NCBI RefSeq assembly: GCF_001180225.1
Contig: NZ_CVST01000040.1
Span: 62,001 to 126,000 of the forward strand
DNA length: 64,000 nt
Reading direction: 5' to 3'
DNA from: Candidatus Pelagibacter communis
GTDB lineage: Bacteria; Pseudomonadota; Alphaproteobacteria; Pelagibacterales; Pelagibacteraceae
Shown: positions 59,769-64,000 of the stretch, one piece after another
How positions within the stretch are numbered: position 1 is the stretch's first letter
Layout: every line of letters starts with the position of its first letter
Notes under the pieces: model-generated
The model's input: the letters and a program-made list of their open reading frames with translations, nothing else
Told to the model about the DNA's origin: nothing
The model's database searches: none
Translations under genes and position numbers: made by a program

Positions 59769-60605
59769 ATGAAATCAATTGAAGTATCAAAAATTATAGA
59801 TCCTATTCCAGCTTCGGATGGTGCGGGAGTAAAATTAAAAAGAAGTATTGGTGTTGAGCCAAATTACTTTGATCCTTTCTTAATGCTAGATGAATTTGGA
59901 TCTGAAAATAGCGAAGACTATATTGCTGGTTTCCCTCCCCACCCACATCGAGGAATTGAAACCGTTACATATATGCTCGCTGGAGATTTTGAACACAAAG
60001 ATAGCACTGGTGGTGAAGGAAGAATGACTGCAGGTGATGTTCAGTGGATGAAAACAGGAAGTGGAATTATTCATTCAGAAATGCCTGCTATGAAAGAAGG
60101 AAGACTTCATGGCTTTCAACTATGGATTAACATGCCTGCTAAATTAAAAATGAGTAAGCCTGAATATATTTATATTGATGCTGATAAAATGAGTGTTCAT
60201 AAAGATGATGAAAAACAAGTAAAAGTTATTGCAGGAAAATTTGAAAATGCTGAAGGACCTGTAAAAGGTCATAATGTAGAACCAGTTTATTTTGATGTAG
60301 AATTAGATAAAGAAAAAGAGTTTAATTTTAATATTCCATCAACTCACAATACATTTATTTACTTAATTGATGGTGAAATCGAAATTGGCAGTGAGAAACA
60401 TGATAATGTTAAGGATAGTACTTTAATATTATTAACAAAAGGTGAAGAGCTTAAAGTAAAAGCAAAAACAGATGCTAAATTTCTTGTAATATCTGGAAAA
60501 CCGATAAATGAAGAAATTGCAAGAGGTGGTCCTTTTGTGATGAATACTAAAGCAGAAATCTTGCAAGCAGTTCAAGATTATCATAATGGTACATTTGTAA
60601 AATAA
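59769..60605 (+). CDS. Pirin family protein
   Basis: A 278-residue bicupin. The iron site is complete: His58 and His60 in PPHPHRGIETVTYML, His102 and Glu104 in GIIHSEMP. Bacterial pirins include quercetin dioxygenases and regulators of metabolic enzymes; the role here is open. 18 bases follow the dehalogenase-like gene and 3 precede the quinone oxidoreductase, so the three are probably one operon. Confidence 0.92.
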   Translation: MKSIEVSKIIDPIPASDGAGVKLKRSIGVEPNYFDPFLMLDEFGSENSEDYIAGFPPHPHRGIETVTYMLAGDFEHKDSTGGEGRMTAGDVQWMKTGSGIIHSEMPAMKEGRLHGFQLWINMPAKLKMSKPEYIYIDADKMSVHKDDEKQVKVIAGKFENAEGPVKGHNVEPVYFDVELDKEKEFNFNIPSTHNTFIYLIDGEIEIGSEKHDNVKDSTLILLTKGEELKVKAKTDAKFLVISGKPINEEIARGGPFVMNTKAEILQAVQDYHNGTFVK

Positions 60606-60608
60606 ATT

Positions 60609-61580
60609 ATGAATTCAGTTATAATATCAAAAGCAGGTGGACCAGAAGTTTTAGAATATAAAGAACTTAAACTTGAAGATCCAAAAGCTGATGAAGTAAC
60701 GATTAAAAATCATGCGATCGGTTTAAATTACATTGATACTTATCATCGATCAGGACTTTATCCATTAACTCTACCCTCCCCAATAGGTCTAGAGGGAGCT
60801 GGAGAAATAACTAAAGTTGGTTCAGAAGTAAAAGATTTTAAAGTTGGAGATAAAGTTGCATACTGTGCAGCTCCTCTTGGTGCTTACTCAACTCATAGAA
60901 ATTACCCAACTAAAAACTTGGTAAAAGTTCCTGATAATGTTGATTTAGAAACAGCAGCAACTTTGATGACAAAAGGAATAACTACATTTTATCTTTTACA
61001 CAAAACTTATCCTGTAATATCTGGAGAAGATATTTTATTTCACGCAGCAGCTGGTGGTGTTGGTCAAATATTTGGACAATGGGCCAAAAGTCTAGGATGC
61101 AATGTTATTGGTACTGTCGGTTCAGATGAAAAAATAGAAAATGCAAAACAAAATGGCTACGACCATGTGATTAATTATAACAAAGATAATTTTGCTGAAA
61201 AAGTAAAAGAAATTACTGAAGGAAAAGGATTATCTGTCGTCTATGATGGTGTTGGAAAAAATACTTTTGATGGTTCAATTGAATGTTTAAAATTAAGAGG
61301 AATGTTAGTTTCTTTTGGTAACGCATCAGGACCTTTAGATCCAGTTAACGTTGCAAAATCAATTCAACCAAAGGGACTTTATTTAACAAGACCAAGTATT
61401 ATGCAGTACACAACTACAAGAGAAGAATTAGATGAAGCTGCTAATAAAGTTTTTGAAATGGCTTCAAGTGGAAAAGTAAAAGTAAAAATTTCAAAAAAAT
61501 ATTCTTTAAAAGATATTGCTCAAGCACACAAAGATCTAGAGTCTAGAGTTCTTACTGGTCCAGCAGTTATACTTCCCTAA
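60609..61580 (+). CDS. NADPH:quinone oxidoreductase (zinc-free MDR family)
   Basis: A 323-residue medium-chain reductase/dehydrogenase of the QOR group. GLNYIDTYHRSGLYP (about 38-52), GLEGAGEITKVG and the nucleotide-binding AAAGGVGQIFGQWAK (about 146-160) are visible; zinc-binding Cys residues of alcohol dehydrogenases are absent. Probably reduces quinones or enones with NADPH. Convergent with the DUF2721 gene with 4 bases overlap. Confidence 0.92.
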   Translation: MNSVIISKAGGPEVLEYKELKLEDPKADEVTIKNHAIGLNYIDTYHRSGLYPLTLPSPIGLEGAGEITKVGSEVKDFKVGDKVAYCAAPLGAYSTHRNYPTKNLVKVPDNVDLETAATLMTKGITTFYLLHKTYPVISGEDILFHAAAGGVGQIFGQWAKSLGCNVIGTVGSDEKIENAKQNGYDHVINYNKDNFAEKVKEITEGKGLSVVYDGVGKNTFDGSIECLKLRGMLVSFGNASGPLDPVNVAKSIQPKGLYLTRPSIMQYTTTREELDEAANKVFEMASSGKVKVKISKKYSLKDIAQAHKDLESRVLTGPAVILP

Positions 61581-61981
61581 TTTACATCTACATCCATATC
61601 AGACATATGGAGTTTAAGGGCATTTGTTGAAATTTGAATTTCTCTAATAAAAAAAATAATTGATATAATCATGGATAAACAACATGAGCCAAAAATTACT
61701 CTCGCTGCAAACACTTCATCTAAATAAAGTGCGAAAACAGTAAGCATATTGAATAGGAAGCCAAATGAAGCAAATAAAATTGTCCATCTAAGAAGTGTTA
61801 TCCTGCCACTTAAATTGATAAACTGCTTCTTCCATTCAGGTGGAATATGCTTTTCATAAACATGCTCGTCATGAAGTTGACGAATTAAAATACTTAATGA
61901 GTGAAATCTATTGCTATAGACACTCATAAGCAATGGAATAGCCGGAAACATTAAAGCAGTAACTGTGTAATCTATGTTCAT
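61577..61981 (-). CDS. DUF2721-like membrane protein
   Basis: A 134-residue protein from ATG 61981; a TTG 9 bases upstream is also in frame but weaker. Three hydrophobic segments can be seen (about 5-22, 64-90 and 93-112), with a basic amphipathic region (SNRFHSLSILIRQLHDE) near 23-39, as in DUF2721 proteins. No function is known for the family. It is divergent from ubiA with 52 bases between starts. Confidence 0.7.
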   Translation of the reverse strand: MNIDYTVTALMFPAIPLLMSVYSNRFHSLSILIRQLHDEHVYEKHIPPEWKKQFINLSGRITLLRWTILFASFGFLFNMLTVFALYLDEVFAARVIFGSCCLSMIISIIFFIREIQISTNALKLHMSDMDVDVN

Positions 61982-62033
61982 ACGAATCAATTTGATTATG
62001 AAACTACCCTTTGTTATTTACAAGTAAATTATT

Positions 62034-62900
62034 ATGAACCAAATTAAACTTTTCATTGAATTGACAAGATTAAAAAAACCTATCGGTTACATGCTTTTAT
62101 TTTGGCCTTGTGCATGGGGTTTAACACTAGCATATGATTTTTCATTGAGTTGGAATAACTATTTTTTTTATTTAATTTTATTTTTTCTTGGTTCAGTTCT
62201 AATGCGTTCAGCCGGATGTATTGTGAATGATATTTTAGATAGAGAATTTGATGCTAAAGTTTTTAGGACTAAGGATCGACCGATAGCCTCAGGAAAAATT
62301 TCAGTTAAACTTGCAATCTTTTATTCAACAACACTTTGCTTATTAGCTTTTTTAGTTTTAATTAATTTTAACTTATTCACTATAATATTAGCTCTAGGTT
62401 CAATGCCACTTGCTTTTACTTATCCTTTAATGAAAAGATTTACTTATTGGCCTCAATTATTTTTAGGTATTACTTTTAATTATGGTCTAATACTTGGATG
62501 GACAGCAATTAAAGGTCAGATTGATATAATTCCTGTTCTATTTTATTTAGGAGCCATATTTTGGACATTAGGCTATGACACGATATATGGGTTTCAGGAT
62601 ATTAAAGATGATGAAATTATTGGACTAAAATCAACCTCAATTAAATTTAAAGGAAATGCAAAAAAATTTCTATTTTTATGTTACTCAATTTTATTGGTTT
62701 TATTTTTTATTGGAGGATATCTAATAGAGTTTAAATCTATTTATTATTTTTTATCTATATTGCCTCTAATGCATTTATTTTTATATCAAATGAGAGTTTT
62801 TAATTTAACTAATCCCTTTAGCTGTTTAAAAGCTTTTAAAAGTAATAATGTGTTTGGTCTAATTATTTTTATAAATATTTTAATCTCTAAAAATTTTTAA
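62034..62900 (+). CDS. ubiA: 4-hydroxybenzoate polyprenyltransferase
   Basis: A 288-residue polytopic membrane enzyme that adds the polyprenyl tail to 4-hydroxybenzoate in ubiquinone synthesis. First Asp motif NDILDREFDAKVFRTKDRP (about 63-81) and second GYDTIYGFQDIKDDEIIGLKS (within about 182-202, with Asp183 and Asp191 region) are present. RPIGYMLLFWPCAWG marks the UbiA N-terminus. Its stop shares one base with the next start. Confidence 0.95.
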   Translation: MNQIKLFIELTRLKKPIGYMLLFWPCAWGLTLAYDFSLSWNNYFFYLILFFLGSVLMRSAGCIVNDILDREFDAKVFRTKDRPIASGKISVKLAIFYSTTLCLLAFLVLINFNLFTIILALGSMPLAFTYPLMKRFTYWPQLFLGITFNYGLILGWTAIKGQIDIIPVLFYLGAIFWTLGYDTIYGFQDIKDDEIIGLKSTSIKFKGNAKKFLFLCYSILLVLFFIGGYLIEFKSIYYFLSILPLMHLFLYQMRVFNLTNPFSCLKAFKSNNVFGLIIFINILISKNF

Positions 62901-64000
62901 TGAATAAATCTGAAATTTATAAAAGATTGTATAAAGATTATTCGAAAAAATATTTAAATAAAATTTTTTTATCAGCTTTTTTATCTATATTAGTGGCTGG
63001 GAGCACTTCATCAATTGCATGGCTTTTAGATCCTGCAATTAAAAAACTTTTTATAGATAAAGATCAGTCATTATTAGTTTTGATACCTTTAATGATAATA
63101 TTTGCTTTTACAACCAAAGGTCTATCTTTATACTTTGCAAAAGCAACGATGATAAATGTTGGGGAGTCGATTAAAAAAAAACTTCAGAATGACATGGTAA
63201 ATAATTTAGTTTCAACAGATACACAAATTATTGACAAAAAACATTCGGGAAAATTTATTTCAAATCTTACTTATGATGTTACACACATTACAAATTTACT
63301 AAGTAATTCAATATTAACTTTATTCAAAGACTCATTAACACTAGTTGGTTTGTTAATAGTAATGTTTTCACAAAATTGGAAATTGGCTCTTATTTCTATC
63401 ATAATGATACCTTTGGCAAGCTTATCTGCTAAAACTTTAGGAAAAAGAATCAGCAAAGTAGCTACAGAAGCTCAAGAAAAATCTGGTTTTCTAACCACCT
63501 ATCTAGTTGAACTTTTCAAAAATCACAAACTGATTAAAATATTTCAAAAAGAGGAATTTGAAAAAAGTAGAGCTGATGTATTTTTAACAGAATTAAAAGA
63601 GAAAAATCAAAAAATACAAACTGTATTCGTAAGGATGTCTCCAATTATGGAGACCTTTACCGGTATAATGATTGCAATTTTAATTTTTTATTCAGGATTA
63701 CTAATGTCTAAAGGTGAACTTGAAATTAATAATTTTTTTTCTTTTTTAGCAGCAATGATGTTAGCTTACCAACCTGTGAGGGCGCTATCGACGCTAAACT
63801 TGGTTGCAAATCAAGGATTATCTGCAGCTTCTAGGATACTTCCAATAATTGACCAAAAAAATAAAATTAATGACAAAAAAGGAGCAAGTAGACTTTTAAT
63901 TAAAAATTCAAAAATACAATTTTTAAATGTAAATTTTGCTTATGAGAACCAAAGCGAAGATACACTAAATTCAATTAACCTTGAATTTGAAGGGGGAAAA
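62900..64000 (+). CDS. MsbA-like ABC transporter (3' end outside window)
   Basis: ATG 62900 overlaps the ubiA stop (TAATG) and the frame is open for 367 codons to the window edge. The first about 320 residues form a six-helix exporter domain (ABC type 1), ending with the linker before the nucleotide-binding domain (FLNVNFAYENQSEDTLNSI, then LEFEGGK, just before Walker A). Layout and length fit an MsbA-like lipid A or polysaccharide exporter, a homodimeric half-transporter. Which lipid it moves cannot be told; the ATPase half lies outside the window. Confidence 0.85.
   Translation, partial: MNKSEIYKRLYKDYSKKYLNKIFLSAFLSILVAGSTSSIAWLLDPAIKKLFIDKDQSLLVLIPLMIIFAFTTKGLSLYFAKATMINVGESIKKKLQNDMVNNLVSTDTQIIDKKHSGKFISNLTYDVTHITNLLSNSILTLFKDSLTLVGLLIVMFSQNWKLALISIIMIPLASLSAKTLGKRISKVATEAQEKSGFLTTYLVELFKNHKLIKIFQKEEFEKSRADVFLTELKEKNQKIQTVFVRMSPIMETFTGIMIAILIFYSGLLMSKGELEINNFFSFLAAMMLAYQPVRALSTLNLVANQGLSAASRILPIIDQKNKINDKKGASRLLIKNSKIQFLNVNFAYENQSEDTLNSINLEFEGGK

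Overview
The window looks like a chromosomal segment of a streamlined, AT-rich marine alphaproteobacterium of the SAR11 clade (Pelagibacterales). The reasons are the low G+C content visible throughout, intergenic gaps of mostly 0-60 bases, many 1-20 base gene overlaps, alphaproteobacterial gene orders (lgt-midA-pgeF; mutY-dciA-dsbA-smc; an F0-only atp operon with separate b' and b subunits; ctaC-ctaD-ctaB-small ORF-ctaG-ctaE), a CcrM-type methyltransferase, and a carotenoid/retinal cluster. This is inference from gene content; no 16S gene is present. I saw no insertion sequence, prophage, CRISPR array or rRNA. No stretch longer than about 300 bases lacks a gene.

Layout. 1-3.1 kb: type IV pilus genes (a PilM-PilN-like fusion cut by the window edge, divergent from pilT) and two small exported proteins of unknown function. 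3.1-10 kb: mixed genes (anti-sigma-type kinase, metal-binding exported protein, 2OG-Fe(II) oxygenase with an ELM1-family protein, trxB, epimerase-like enzymes, a Tat-exported FecR-domain protein, an aspartate-type aminotransferase). 10-16.7 kb: uvrB-folM-folB-uvrC-pgsA, opposed by ilvE. 16.8-25.4 kb: a PetP/PetR-like regulator pair with a sensor kinase, then ubiK against lgt-midA-pgeF-prs-rplY-pth-ychF. 25.3-27.9 kb: the cytochrome bc1 operon petABC. 28-34 kb: trmL-hemF-greA facing a TPR gene-ispE-tRNA-Gln-cca strand.

33.7-41.9 kb: a degenerate uracil-DNA glycosylase homologue, rnhB, ccrM with a GANTC-studded promoter, a frameshifted flavin monooxygenase gene, mutY, dciA, a DsbA-like thiol oxidoreductase and an unusually short SMC. 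41.9-44.3 kb: the ATP synthase F0 operon. 44.3-50.9 kb: crtI-crtB-crtY-blh (beta-carotene to retinal), then ispH-thrB-rnhA. 50.9-58.3 kb, minus strand: the aa3-type cytochrome oxidase operon with its assembly factors and an unlisted 41-residue ORF, then thrC and a peroxiredoxin. 58.4-64 kb: rsmE, a haloacid dehalogenase-like protein, pirin, a quinone oxidoreductase, a DUF2721 protein, ubiA and the start of an MsbA-like ABC transporter.

Together the genes describe aerobic respiration (bc1, aa3 oxidase, F0), quinone and heme supply (ubiA, ubiK, hemF, ctaB), isoprenoid flow into carotenoid and retinal (ispE, ispH, crt, blh) that would serve a proteorhodopsin encoded elsewhere, and housekeeping repair and RNA maturation. 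The most notable points are the CcrM promoter, the hinge-less SMC, the tRNA-Gln/cca junction, the small ORF in the oxidase operon, the UDG-like protein lacking expected key residues, the frameshifted monooxygenase gene and the PilM-PilN fusion.
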